Positions 1 through 8,580 are shown, counted from the first letter of the stretch. The stretch: 35,862 nucleotides of DNA from Vallitaleaceae bacterium (GCA_029935405.1 JAOZKH010000013.1:1-35862), one strand, 5' to 3'. The notes: generated from the sequence alone by a model not told the origin. Numbers and translations: made by a program.

Positions 1-33
1 TAATATTACAATATTTATCACGAAAGGCACATT

Positions 34-651
34 ATGAACAGAATACTTCTTCAAGGAGATATTGATGTAAATTGTTACTTCATTGAATACAAGGGTAAGT
101 GTTTCATTGTTGACCCTGGTTATGAGAAAAACAAAGTCATAGAATTTATTAATAAAAACAACTATGAGGTGCTAGGCATCTTACTTACCCACGCGCATGT
201 TGATCACATTGGTGCTATTGACGCTTTTGCAGTCCCTGTGTATCTTCACAAAAATGGGTATGAGCTTTTAATTGACAATCATAAAAACGGCTTTGAGTTT
301 TATAACAAAAAAGCACCTTATGATTTAAATTCAATTGATATAAAACTATTTGATGATCATGATTATATTAAACTAGAAGATAAAACTATCGAAATCTTTT
401 ATACGCCAGGACATTCTATTGGAAGTGTTTGCTATAAATTCGACGATGATTTATATACCGGCGATACGCTATTTGCAGGATCAGTTGGTAGATGGGATTT
501 TCCAACAGGAGATCTCGAGGCATTACAACATTCAGTAATATCTATTATCGACACTTTTCTAGATAGTACTCAAATCCACCCTGGTCATGGACCAAGTAGC
601 ACCATCAGTAATGAAAAGAAAACAAATTACTATTATAATCAATGGAAATAA
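34..651 (+). CDS. MBL-fold metallo-hydrolase (glyoxalase II-like)
   Basis: This 205-residue protein is a compact cytoplasmic metallo-beta-lactamase-fold hydrolase. The metal-ligand series is complete: HAHVDH near residue 54, a histidine in TPGHSIGS near 126, the aspartate of GDTLFAGS near 144, and the late histidine in HPGHGPS near 185. The GDTLFAGSVGR segment and the length fit the short glyoxalase-II-like (YcbL type) group, which hydrolyses thioesters such as S-lactoylglutathione analogues. The true substrate cannot be read from sequence. A GAAAGG ribosome site precedes the ATG. The gene is on the opposite strand to the fermentation operon that follows, and only 33 bases of upstream sequence are visible, so its promoter and operon cannot be judged. 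Confidence 0.9.
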   Translation: MNRILLQGDIDVNCYFIEYKGKCFIVDPGYEKNKVIEFINKNNYEVLGILLTHAHVDHIGAIDAFAVPVYLHKNGYELLIDNHKNGFEFYNKKAPYDLNSIDIKLFDDHDYIKLEDKTIEIFYTPGHSIGSVCYKFDDDLYTGDTLFAGSVGRWDFPTGDLEALQHSVISIIDTFLDSTQIHPGHGPSSTISNEKKTNYYYNQWK

Positions 652-749
652 CATTACTTATTAACGTCACATATCTGTCACATAATAATCCTATACTTAC
701 ATTATCAAACAACACAAATCAATAGATTGTGAATTTAGGAGGAATTAAA

Positions 750-1202
750 ATGAAAAAGATGTTTTTATTAACGATGGCAATTGGTTTAATGGTAGTAAGT
801 TTAGTAAGTGTAGCAGCAGAGGAAACAGTAACAGAAGAAGTCACAGAATTTGTGTCAAACATGGATGCAGAAACATTTCTAGTAAGAAGATTAGAACAGA
901 TTCAAAGCGCTCTTGATATGAATTTGATTACTGATGAACAAGCAGCATCTCTTATAGCTCATATTGAAGACGTTGCAGCTACGGGAGCTTTTGGCAATGG
1001 TCCTACTAATGGTTCTAAGGGTGATGGAAATGCAATATGTGTCCTTGGTGAAAACGATTTAGGAATTTTCAGAAGCGAAAGTGCTGGCAATAGAACTGGT
1101 AATGGAAATGGCGTAGGACAAAAGCTTCAAGAAGGCACTGGAGAAGGTACTGAACAAAGCAATGGTCGTGGCCAAGGTAATGGTCGTGAAAAAAATCTAT
1201 AA
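750..1202 (+). CDS. Small secreted or surface protein with Gly/Asn-rich tail
   Basis: I do not recognise a named family. The ORF track opens at a GTG (729), but a perfect AGGAGG at 737-742 sits just before the ATG at 750, so the protein is about 150 residues starting MKKMFLLTMAIG. It begins with a lysine pair and a hydrophobic stretch ending VAAEE, a typical Sec signal peptide. An acidic Thr/Val/Glu-rich spacer follows, then a short helical segment with ITDEQAASLIAHIE, resembling the helix-turn-helix repeats of small exported clostridial proteins. The last third is a low-complexity Gly/Asn/Gln tail containing one cysteine. It stands alone, with a strong terminator directly downstream. Extracytoplasmic location is well supported; function is unknown. 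Confidence 0.75.
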   Translation: MKKMFLLTMAIGLMVVSLVSVAAEETVTEEVTEFVSNMDAETFLVRRLEQIQSALDMNLITDEQAASLIAHIEDVAATGAFGNGPTNGSKGDGNAICVLGENDLGIFRSESAGNRTGNGNGVGQKLQEGTGEGTEQSNGRGQGNGREKNL

Positions 1203-1219
1203 ACTATAATAAAATAATT

Positions 1220-1259
1220 AAAAAGTAGTATATTCACTCATCTGAATATACTACTTTTT
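1220..1259. terminator. Bidirectional intrinsic terminator
   Basis: A perfect 17-bp inverted repeat (AAAAAGTAGTATATTCA and its complement) surrounds a 6-base CTCATC loop. The stem has an A-run on one side and a T-run on the other, so it can end transcription from both strands. It sits exactly between the converging secreted-protein gene and the regulator gene. Confidence 0.93.
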
Positions 1260-1264
1260 TTCGT

Positions 1265-3139
1265 CTATGTCTCTTTTAATTTCTTCCATAAAGCAGTCCT
1301 ACTTATTCCAAGCATATCTGCAATGTCTGTTTTACTCATCCCGCTTGCACTTAACATATTAATTATTTTTCTTTCAACAATTTTATTAAGTTCTTTCAAA
1401 TCTATTGTATTTCCTATAGATATTGTTTCATCGATTATAGGAGTATTTAGCTTATTATTAGCCAAATCAATCTCTCCAAATATAGAATATCTTCTTGCAA
1501 TATTTTTGAGTTCACGTACATTTCCTGGCCAATCATAGGACAGTAGCTTTAATTCAATTTCGCTTGTTACCGGAAATTTATTAATATCTACATTCATGTC
1601 CTCTAGAAATTGACAAAATAGAGGTATAATATCACCCTTACGCTTTCTAAGTGGAGGGATTGTAATTTCAAGAATTGATAATCTATAGAAAAGATCACTT
1701 CTAAATTCTCCTTCTGCAATCATTTTTCTTAAATCTTCATTTGCAGCAGCAACAATTCTAACATCTAGTGGAATTACATAGTCAGAACCAAGTCGCATAA
1801 CCTCTTTTTCTTCAACAATACGAAGTAGCTTTACCTGAAGATTTTTAGATATACTATTGATTTCATCAAGAAATATAGTTCCTCCATGTGCAAGTTCGAA
1901 TAATCCTGGTTTTCCACCTTTTCTAGCTCCTGTAAAAGCTCCTTCTTCATAGCCAAACAATTCAGATTCAAGTAGGTTTTCAGATATAGCTCCACAGTTT
2001 ATAGCAACAAAAGGTTCATCTCGTCGTCGACTAATACTATGAATCCCTTGAGCCACCATTTCTTTACCGGTACCACTATCTCCATATATAACTACTGTAT
2101 TTTCATCTAATCCAAGTCTCTTTGCTTTATCAATAACCTTTACCATATCAGCATCAAAGACTTTCATATCTTCAAAGCAATATTTAGCTACAAGCCCTTT
2201 TTTATTAAGCTCTACTCTAATATGTTTTTCTAATTTTTGTAACTTTGTTATATCCCTTAGAGTAAATACTACTGCAACTATCTCTTTGCCGACATATATT
2301 CTTGAAACACTGACAACAGCAGTTATATCATCAAAAGTCATGATTTGATTAACTATCTCTTTGCTACCATTTAATATATCCATCATAAACATTAAAGAAG
2401 GAAATGTACTTGCAAGTTCTCTACCAATTGGCTTATCAATTTTTTTACCATGAAGTGCTATAACACGATCATTACAAGTTTTAATAATTCCTTTTATATC
2501 AACTGTTAAAACTGCATCATGAACTCCTTCAAGAATAGTTTTTAACATTTCTGCTCTATACTTTTCTTCATATATTGCATCTATAGTTTTAGAGGCAAAT
2601 GTAATAATCTCTCTGATTGAATCTGTTGTAGCATTTATAAAGATTGAATCCATACCTTTATCAGCCGCCAATTGAGTTACAATAACACCACCAAGTATTA
2701 CCACTTGTTTCTTCTGTTTAGAAAAGCTTTCAACAATATCTTCTATCTCACTTCGTTCACTAAAGAATTTCACCTTAACGTTTGCATCTATCAAATCTTT
2801 CCATTCATTAAAATCAAAGTTAATACCATCCCACAAAACAACAACCATCTCTTTGTGAAAGGTTTTAGCTTTTTTTAATGCCTTTAATATATCAATCGAA
2901 GTCATTTCTAATCTTATCACTGGTACTAATGCTTTATCTTTGGCAAATCGATAGGCACCACTTCTTGCAATGAGTACATCAATACCTTTTTTGGACATTT
3001 CAAATCCTTGGTATTCAATATTTTCAGGTTCTAAAAGCTCAATATATATAGAACCATTCTTAACTTCCGTAGGGTAAAGATCTACAACAATTTGTTTCAT
3101 TTCAAGGTCTTGTACAATAATTCCTATTTTCTTATCCAT
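1265..3139 (-). CDS. PrpR-like sigma-54-dependent enhancer-binding regulator
   Basis: This 624-residue protein is a transcription activator for sigma-54 RNA polymerase. Domain order: a PrpR_N-type sensor (about 1-190, including VILGGVIVTQLAADKG), a PAS domain (about 197-300, starting ILEGVHDAVLTVD), an AAA+ module with Walker A GDSGTGKE (353-360), the sigma-54-contacting GAFTGA loop (400-405) and Walker B TIFLDE (421-426), and a C-terminal Fis-type helix-turn-helix (KTDIADMLGISRTALWKKL). PrpR_N domains in characterised relatives sense small carboxylic acids or CoA-linked metabolites. It is the last gene behind ptb-iorA-iorB-buk, whose upstream region carries a -24/-12 promoter, so it probably activates that operon. 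The 82-base gap after buk includes a short hairpin, so it may also have its own promoter. The effector is unknown; an aromatic 2-oxoacid or arylacetate derivative is an inference. Confidence 0.93.
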   Translation of the reverse strand: MDKKIGIIVQDLEMKQIVVDLYPTEVKNGSIYIELLEPENIEYQGFEMSKKGIDVLIARSGAYRFAKDKALVPVIRLEMTSIDILKALKKAKTFHKEMVVVLWDGINFDFNEWKDLIDANVKVKFFSERSEIEDIVESFSKQKKQVVILGGVIVTQLAADKGMDSIFINATTDSIREIITFASKTIDAIYEEKYRAEMLKTILEGVHDAVLTVDIKGIIKTCNDRVIALHGKKIDKPIGRELASTFPSLMFMMDILNGSKEIVNQIMTFDDITAVVSVSRIYVGKEIVAVVFTLRDITKLQKLEKHIRVELNKKGLVAKYCFEDMKVFDADMVKVIDKAKRLGLDENTVVIYGDSGTGKEMVAQGIHSISRRRDEPFVAINCGAISENLLESELFGYEEGAFTGARKGGKPGLFELAHGGTIFLDEINSISKNLQVKLLRIVEEKEVMRLGSDYVIPLDVRIVAAANEDLRKMIAEGEFRSDLFYRLSILEITIPPLRKRKGDIIPLFCQFLEDMNVDINKFPVTSEIELKLLSYDWPGNVRELKNIARRYSIFGEIDLANNKLNTPIIDETISIGNTIDLKELNKIVERKIINMLSASGMSKTDIADMLGISRTALWKKLKET

Positions 3140-3193
3140 ATAACTAACTCCACAAAATATTCTCTTTTATATAAATCTATATACAAAAAGTAT

Positions 3194-3212
3194 ATCATAG
3201 TGGAACTATGAT
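3194..3212. other. Short hairpin between buk and regulator gene
   Basis: ATCATAG and CTATGAT form a 7-bp stem around a 5-base loop. Read on the minus strand it is followed after four bases by a T-run (ATACTTTTTG). It could be a weak terminator or attenuator after buk that lowers read-through into the regulator gene. The stem is short and AT-rich, so this is tentative. Confidence 0.35.
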
Positions 3213-3221
3213 TTCTACTAA

Positions 3222-4289
3222 TTACTCTGTATATTCTCTAGATAACTCCTCTTTGTTAAGAACTCTAAGAATTCCATATGCTAAGGATTCAAGTTCTGCT
3301 TCTCCAGGCATTATTTCTACAGGTGCTATAAAACCAACCTTTTTGGTGATAAAGTCTGTTGTCATTTTTGAGTATGCGATACCACCTGTAATAATGATTG
3401 CATCAACCTCACCTTCAAGAACTGCTGCTAATTCGCCAATAGCCTTAGAAACCTGATATGAAAGTGCATCATAATGCAGTTTCGCTTTATCGTCTCCACT
3501 CAGTGCTCTATCTTCAATATCTTTAGCATCGTTTGTTCCAAAATAAGCGCTAAAGCCGCCTTTTCCTCTAAGTTTTTTGTGCATAGTTTTCTTATCGTAA
3601 TCACCGCTATAACATAGATCAATTAACTTTTTGCATGGTACTCTACCTGCTCTTTCAGGTGAAAAAGGTCCTTCATCGTCAGAAACAATATCAATCATTT
3701 TCCCTTTTTTATGAGCACTAAGAGATATTCCACCACCTAGATGGGCAATTATAAAATTCATATCCTTATATACTTTACCATACTTTTTTGCAACCTTATG
3801 AGCCATTGCTCTCGAATTAAGAGCATGACTTAAACTTATTCGTTTAATTTCAGGCATTCCTGAGATTTTTGCAATATCATCCATCTCATCAACTGCCACT
3901 GAATCATAAATATATGAAGGTATATTTATAGGTTCTGCAATTGCATGTGCAATTAAAGCTCCAAGATTAGATGCATGAGGAACAATAGGTCTGTTTTTAA
4001 GTCTATCAATCATAATATCATTGACTTTATAAGCTCCTGATTGAACCGGCGGCAAAATACCACCTCGTCCTACAGTTGCTGCTAAGTCACTTACCTGCAA
4101 CCCTTTGTCCTTTAAAACACTTAAAATACTTTCTTTACGCATATCAAATTGATCTTGTATATTTTCATATTTGTCTAACTTAGCAGTGCTATGTTCAATA
4201 CTTTCTTTAAACACCAACTCTTTATCGTCATACACCGCTATTTTTGTCGAAGTTGAACCCGGATTTATTGCTAATATTTTTTTGCCCAT
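3222..4289 (-). CDS. buk: Butyrate kinase (acyl kinase of the aromatic 2-oxoacid module)
   Basis: This 355-residue ASKHA-fold kinase transfers phosphate from an acyl-phosphate to ADP, giving a free acid and ATP. It has the phosphate-loop motif LAINPGSTSTKIAVYDD at the N-terminus, VGRGGILPPVQSGAY, the family HLGGGIS motif, the GPFSPERAGRVP segment and a late ITGGIAYS nucleotide loop. Length is normal for butyrate kinases (about 355). An AAGGAGG site lies before the ATG. It follows iorB after a 108-base gap containing a 12-bp inverted repeat. Although the family is named for butyrate, its position with indolepyruvate oxidoreductase suggests substrates such as phenylacetyl- or indoleacetyl-phosphate, or branched acyl phosphates; that specificity is an inference. 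Confidence 0.95.
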   Translation of the reverse strand: MGKKILAINPGSTSTKIAVYDDKELVFKESIEHSTAKLDKYENIQDQFDMRKESILSVLKDKGLQVSDLAATVGRGGILPPVQSGAYKVNDIMIDRLKNRPIVPHASNLGALIAHAIAEPINIPSYIYDSVAVDEMDDIAKISGMPEIKRISLSHALNSRAMAHKVAKKYGKVYKDMNFIIAHLGGGISLSAHKKGKMIDIVSDDEGPFSPERAGRVPCKKLIDLCYSGDYDKKTMHKKLRGKGGFSAYFGTNDAKDIEDRALSGDDKAKLHYDALSYQVSKAIGELAAVLEGEVDAIIITGGIAYSKMTTDFITKKVGFIAPVEIMPGEAELESLAYGILRVLNKEELSREYTE

Positions 4290-4322
4290 ATTTTCCTCCT
4301 TATTTATTGTTATTAAGAATTG

Positions 4323-4381
4323 GTCAAGGTGTCACTACATATAGTGGTGTAATAAAAGAAACAAAGTTTTGACACCTTGAC
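4323..4381. repeat. 12-bp inverted repeat between iorB and buk
   Basis: GTCAAGGTGTCA at 4323-4334 and its exact complement TGACACCTTGAC at 4370-4381 enclose 35 bases. A smaller hairpin CACTA-CATA-TAGTG (4335-4348) abuts the left arm. No T-run follows on the minus strand, so it is not a classical terminator. It may be an mRNA processing or stability structure, or a small mobile-repeat remnant. Confidence 0.7.
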
Positions 4382-4397
4382 TCGAATTATTTATATT

Positions 4398-4964
4398 CTA
4401 AATAGTCATTCCAATATTTATGGCTTTTATATTAATCTCAATGAATTTTTTCTTAATATTTTCACGTATAATCTTTTCCCAATCTATGTCAGTAAGATTC
4501 ATAGATTTTATTAGTACTCCAAGAAGAATCATATTCATAACTTTAACATTTCCAAGTTCCTGCGCCACGCTAACAGCATCAATAACTTTAGCATTAGTTT
4601 TATTTATTAATTCTTCATTAATCTTCTCTGGATAATCGATTTTACCAATTATAATAGGCATTGATTCTATTTCATAGTCGTTAACCACTGCCATACCGCC
4701 CTTTTTAAGATGATTTAACCATCTAAGTGCTTCCATTTTCTCAAAGGCTACTAGCATATCTGCTCCGCCTATTTCAATAACTGGACTAAGAACTTTTTTA
4801 CCATAACGCACTTGTGAAGACACTGATCCACCTCTTTGAGACATACCGTGAATTTCACTCATTTTAACATCATGGCCTGCTTCCATAAGACCTAATGTTA
4901 ATATCTTACTTGCAAGGATTGTTCCTTGTCCACCAACTCCTACCAACATAATACTCTTAATCAT
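4398..4964 (-). CDS. iorB: Indolepyruvate:ferredoxin oxidoreductase, beta subunit
   Basis: This 188-residue protein is the small subunit of the two-subunit indolepyruvate oxidoreductase, corresponding to the gamma domain of 2-oxoacid:ferredoxin oxidoreductases. It opens with the GVGGQGTILASKIL nucleotide-loop motif, then SEIHGMSQRGGSVSSQVRYG, both typical of IorB. It works with IorA to oxidise aryl 2-oxoacids such as indolepyruvate and phenylpyruvate to aryl-acetyl-CoA, reducing ferredoxin. It follows iorA with a one-base gap, implying translational coupling. Its ribosome site lies within the end of iorA. Length is normal for the family. Confidence 0.95.
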   Translation of the reverse strand: MIKSIMLVGVGGQGTILASKILTLGLMEAGHDVKMSEIHGMSQRGGSVSSQVRYGKKVLSPVIEIGGADMLVAFEKMEALRWLNHLKKGGMAVVNDYEIESMPIIIGKIDYPEKINEELINKTNAKVIDAVSVAQELGNVKVMNMILLGVLIKSMNLTDIDWEKIIRENIKKKFIEINIKAINIGMTI

Positions 4965-4965
4965 C

Positions 4966-6750
4966 TTATTTTACCTCCTTAGTAATTGCCTCAACAGGGC
5001 ATACTTGAAGACATACTTCACAACCTACGCACTGAGCTGGATCAATAATAGCTTTACGATTTTTTCTATCAAAAGATAATGCTGGACAACCTGTCTTGAT
5101 ACACTTGCGACAACCAGTACATTTATCAGCTTCTATAATACATTTTTCTGTGAAAGCACCTTTAAATTCTTCCTTATCTTCCGGTGAAAAGCTTTTAAGA
5201 GCGCAAGGAAATCTCGTGATAATTACTGAAGGTTCATCTAAATCATACGCCCAATCAAAAGCTTCATTAACTTCATCTAAGATATTAGGATCAATAACTC
5301 TAACATGATCGATACCACACGCTCTAACAAGTGGTTCAATTTCTATAGTTTTAGTTGGCATACCTTGAAGGGTATAACCAGAACCAGGATTTTCCTGATG
5401 ACCTGTCATTCCTGTGATTCTATTATCTAAAATCAAGTTAATTGTATTACTTCCGTTATAAACAACATCTAACAATGAGTTAATTCCTGTATGAAAAAAT
5501 GTAGAATCTCCAAGAATCGATACAACTCTCATTTCATTGTCTTCTTTCATATTAAAAACATGTTGTGCACCATGACCCATGCTAATACTTGCACCCATTG
5601 CAATGATTATATCCATTGCATTATAAGGTGCTGCAAATCCTAAACTATAACAACCTATATCACCTGAAATAAATGTATTTTTTCTTTTGCCTAATTCATA
5701 AAAAATTCCTCTATGTGGACACCCTGGACATAACGTAGGCGGGCGGGCTATAACTTTTTCTGTTTCCGAATCAACAGATTCAAGAGTTTCTCCAAATACT
5801 GACTTTCTAATAACATCTGATGTCATCTCACCACTGTATGGAAATGTATCACTACCATGGCATTTGATACCAAGAGTTTGAACGAATTCCTCTATAATCG
5901 GGTCATTTTCTTCAATTATATATATTTTATCAACTTTTGAAGCAAAGTCTTTAATTAAATTTTTAGGTAACGGGTTAGTAAACCCTAGTTTTAAGTATGA
6001 CGCATTTTCTCCAAAGACTTCTTTAGCAAAGTTAAAGGCGCAACCTGAACTAATTACACCTACCGACTTATTGTTGATTTCTGTATAATTAAGTGGAGTT
6101 ATTTCAGTATACTTTTTCATAAGGTTCATGCTATTCTCTACCTTGACACGCCTTTGTCTCGCTATCGATGGCACAACAACATACTTAGTAGCATCTTTAG
6201 TGTAATCTTTCAAAGGTACATTTACTCTATCTTCAAGTGTCACAATACCTTTAGAGTGACACACTCTAGTTGTCATTCTAAATAGTACAGGTGTATCAAA
6301 TGTTTCACTGATATCAAATGCTACTTTCATCATATCTTTACACTCTTGACTATCTGAAGGCTCAAGAAGTGGCATTTTAGCAGCTCTTGCATAGTTACGA
6401 TTGTCCTGCTCGTTTTGAGAAGAGTGCTGCCCTGGCTCATCAGCAGTTATAATAACCATTCCACCATTAACACCTGTATAAACAAATGTAAACATCGGGT
6501 CTGCTGCAACATTAACACCCACATGTTTCATTGCAGTAAAACTCCTTGCTCCTGCAACGGATGCTCCTATAGCACTTTCCATTGCCACTTTTTCATTTGG
6601 TGCCCACTCAGCTTTTATATCTTCTTTATAAAGAGCAGTGTTTTCCATAATCTCTGTACTTGGTGTTCCTGGATATGCTGATGCATAATGAACACCTGCT
6701 TCATAAGCTCCACGAGCAACCGCTTCATTACCTGTCATTAATTTTTTCAT
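4966..6750 (-). CDS. iorA: Indolepyruvate:ferredoxin oxidoreductase, alpha subunit
   Basis: This 594-residue catalytic subunit carries, in order, the pyrimidine-binding domain (starts KLMTGNEAVARGAYEAG, YPGTPSTEI), the transketolase C-like domain, a thiamine-pyrophosphate domain (CPGCPHRG, GDIGCYSLG, GDSTFFHTG then LDN about 24 residues later) and a C-terminal double [4Fe-4S] ferredoxin domain (CTGCRKC and CVGCEVCLQVCP). With IorB it decarboxylates aryl pyruvates from Trp, Phe and Tyr to aryl-acetyl-CoA, passing electrons through its clusters to ferredoxin. It sits 38 bases after ptb in a sigma-54-type operon. A GGAGGAAAAG ribosome site precedes the ATG. The assignment is secure; preference among aromatic or branched substrates is not visible. 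Confidence 0.96.
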   Translation of the reverse strand: MKKLMTGNEAVARGAYEAGVHYASAYPGTPSTEIMENTALYKEDIKAEWAPNEKVAMESAIGASVAGARSFTAMKHVGVNVAADPMFTFVYTGVNGGMVIITADEPGQHSSQNEQDNRNYARAAKMPLLEPSDSQECKDMMKVAFDISETFDTPVLFRMTTRVCHSKGIVTLEDRVNVPLKDYTKDATKYVVVPSIARQRRVKVENSMNLMKKYTEITPLNYTEINNKSVGVISSGCAFNFAKEVFGENASYLKLGFTNPLPKNLIKDFASKVDKIYIIEENDPIIEEFVQTLGIKCHGSDTFPYSGEMTSDVIRKSVFGETLESVDSETEKVIARPPTLCPGCPHRGIFYELGKRKNTFISGDIGCYSLGFAAPYNAMDIIIAMGASISMGHGAQHVFNMKEDNEMRVVSILGDSTFFHTGINSLLDVVYNGSNTINLILDNRITGMTGHQENPGSGYTLQGMPTKTIEIEPLVRACGIDHVRVIDPNILDEVNEAFDWAYDLDEPSVIITRFPCALKSFSPEDKEEFKGAFTEKCIIEADKCTGCRKCIKTGCPALSFDRKNRKAIIDPAQCVGCEVCLQVCPVEAITKEVK

Positions 6751-6788
6751 AATCTTTTCCTCCTATATAGTAACAAACTACTTAAGAT

Positions 6789-7700
6789 TTAAATCCCGTT
6801 TTTAATGGCTGCACATAATGCTATTGATAAATATTTTTCCTCCGTTGTTGCACCTCTTGATGTAAGAACAATTGGACACTTAGCACCGACTATAAATCCG
6901 GCCATTTTTGCTCCTGCAGAATAGACTAGACTTTTACCTAAAACATTGCCTGCATGTATATCATGTACAAGCATAATATCTACATCTTCTGTAACCGGAC
7001 TATCGAAGCCCTTGATTCTAGCCGATTCACTGCTCATTGCAAGATCGTAAGATATTGGTCCTTCAACAGTACATCCATTTATAGAACCATTTAAACTCAT
7101 TTGTTTAAGTAAATCTGCATCTACTGTTTCGGGCATTTTAGGATTAATTCTTTCAACTGCAGTAAGGACTGCAACCTTTGGATTATCATAGCCTATTTGT
7201 CTAAATGTATTAACCGCATTTTGAAGTATTTGCTTTTTTTTCTCTAGATCCGGATAGGTCATCATTCCCCCATCTGTTACGGCTAGAAGTTTCTTATAAC
7301 TCTCCATCTCATAAATAGCTATATGAGACATTATATCACCTGTTCGGAGTCCTGATTCCTTATCCACAACAGCTTTTAACAAATCTCCCGTTTGGATTTT
7401 ACCCTTCATAATGAAGTCTGCTTCACCTGCATTAATCATATCAACGGCTTTTCGTGCTGCATCTACTTCGCTATTTGTATCAATTAATACATCTTCTGAT
7501 AATACTTCACCAAGATTATTTAACATCTCTTTAATTGCTACAACATTACCTACAAGTATAGGTTCTATCAGATTGTCTTTTCGTGCTTGAATAACTGCTT
7601 CTAAGGTATGTTCATCTTGTGCTGCAACAACAACAACCTTTTTAACTGTTTTATTCTTCTGCACAGATTTAATCAATTCATCAAAAGTTTTAAAAACCAT
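6789..7700 (-). CDS. ptb: Phosphate acyl(butyryl)transferase
   Basis: This 303-residue protein belongs to the phosphate acetyl/butyryltransferase family and exchanges CoA of an acyl-CoA for phosphate. Visible family features include VVVAAQDEHTLEAVIQAR near the N-terminus, FIMKGKIQTGDLLKAVVDKESGLR in the middle and the C-terminal GFIVGAKCPIVLTSRGATTEEKYLS segment. Length (about 300) matches Ptb rather than the longer Pta proteins. It is the first gene of the ptb-iorA-iorB-buk operon, so it probably acts on the aryl- or branched acyl-CoA made by IorAB and hands the acyl-phosphate to Buk. An AATGGAGGAAG ribosome site precedes its ATG, and a -24/-12 promoter lies about 50 bases upstream. Confidence 0.93.
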   Translation of the reverse strand: MVFKTFDELIKSVQKNKTVKKVVVVAAQDEHTLEAVIQARKDNLIEPILVGNVVAIKEMLNNLGEVLSEDVLIDTNSEVDAARKAVDMINAGEADFIMKGKIQTGDLLKAVVDKESGLRTGDIMSHIAIYEMESYKKLLAVTDGGMMTYPDLEKKKQILQNAVNTFRQIGYDNPKVAVLTAVERINPKMPETVDADLLKQMSLNGSINGCTVEGPISYDLAMSSESARIKGFDSPVTEDVDIMLVHDIHAGNVLGKSLVYSAGAKMAGFIVGAKCPIVLTSRGATTEEKYLSIALCAAIKNGI

Positions 7701-7749
7701 TTTCTTCCTCCATTATAATTTCTTCTAATACTATCTACCTAACTATATA

Positions 7750-7765
7750 TGCAATTATCATGCCA
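7750..7765 (-). promoter_or_regulatory. Sigma-54 (-24/-12) promoter for ptb-iorA-iorB-buk
   Basis: On the minus strand the sequence reads TTGGCATGATAATTGCATA. This matches the sigma-54 consensus TGGCACG-N4-TTGCW except for one C-to-T change, with exact GG-to-GC spacing. The GG is at 7763-7764 and the GC at 7751-7752, so transcription should start near 7740, about 40 bases before the ptb start. The nearby PrpR-like enhancer-binding protein gene is the expected activator. Confidence 0.85.
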
Positions 7766-7824
7766 ACTTTTTATATTCTATGATAACTACGTTGAACGGG
7801 ATGCATTCGTTTTCAAACTACAAG

Positions 7825-7870
7825 CAAAAGCAAACACATGTCAATTAAAGTTGACGTATGTTTGCTTTTG
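7825..7870. promoter_or_regulatory. 20-bp dyad: possible enhancer site or yczE terminator
   Basis: Arms CAAAAGCAAACACATGTCAA and TTGACGTATGTTTGCTTTTG flank a 6-base loop and match at 18 of 20 positions; as minus-strand RNA 19 of 20 pairs form, one of them G-U. The centre is about 95 bp upstream of the sigma-54 -12 element, a normal distance for an enhancer-binding-protein site. It also follows the stop of the minus-strand YczE-like gene, so it could be a terminator with a poor U tract. Both roles are possible. Confidence 0.6.
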
Positions 7871-7938
7871 TTAACAGTTTATCTATTTTCCCGAGTTGAA
7901 ACTCCCTTTATTTCTCCAAAATTTATTGCAAAACAAGT

Positions 7939-8580
7939 TTAGTTACTCGCTATATCACTAATCACAAATACTTTATCAAACCAATTCATAAGAATACCAA
8001 TTGTAGGTCCAATTGTTAATGCAGATATTAATGTACCAATAGAAATTCCTCGTAGTTCACCAAAAAACACCAAACTAAGAATTACTGCTACACTGCACAT
8101 AACAATGTCAAACCCTAACTTGAATCGACTTAATTTTATCCCTAATTTAGCTGATACTTCTCTTACAAACACGTCAAACGGTAGAATTGGTAACTGTGAT
8201 CGATAAAAGAATACAAGTCCTGCTGAAATAGTAACAATGGATATAACAAAAAAACTACCCCTAAGCATATGTCCTGTTAGATTAACATCTTTCATCACAT
8301 AAGCAAAAAAATCAATTGTATACCCAAACACTACAGATGTGCCAAAGGACATTAAATATCTTGCATCAAATTTTCGAAGCACTATAATCGTTAACAAGAA
8401 TACAATTCCTTGAACACTATAATTAAAAACCCCAAAGGACACTGTTAAAAATCTCTGACTCAAAACATAAGAAGGACTTGTTGCAACGGTTACACCATAG
8501 TTAGCTTTTACCGCAAGTATAATACCAAAACTTAGCAATAATAGTCCCAGTACAAAAGATATATGTTTATTAAGCTTCAT
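7939..8580 (-). CDS. YczE/YitT-like integral membrane protein
   Basis: This 213-residue protein is very hydrophobic, with five or six predicted membrane spans. It begins MKLNKHISFVLGLLLLSFGIILAVKANYGV, and the region FRLGFD-like (SRFKLGFDI) with GISIGTLISALTIGPTIG near the C-terminus is typical of the YczE/YyaS/YitT membrane family (DUF6198-like), whose function is not established. An AGGAG site precedes the ATG. It is divergent from the GntR gene, with 109 bases between the two starts, a common arrangement for a regulator and its target. A role in export or uptake of fermentation acids or amino acids is only a guess from context. Confidence 0.75.
   Translation of the reverse strand: MKLNKHISFVLGLLLLSFGIILAVKANYGVTVATSPSYVLSQRFLTVSFGVFNYSVQGIVFLLTIIVLRKFDARYLMSFGTSVVFGYTIDFFAYVMKDVNLTGHMLRGSFFVISIVTISAGLVFFYRSQLPILPFDVFVREVSAKLGIKLSRFKLGFDIVMCSVAVILSLVFFGELRGISIGTLISALTIGPTIGILMNWFDKVFVISDIASN

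Noticed and set aside
3140-3221. Sigma-54 promoter for the regulator gene
   Set aside because: No TGGC/TTGC pair with correct spacing on the minus strand; only a weak hairpin and AT-rich sequence.
6789-7700. Phosphate acetyltransferase (Pta) instead of Ptb
   Set aside because: Length, motifs and direct linkage to butyrate kinase and IorAB favour Ptb; acetate kinase lies far away without a phosphotransacylase.
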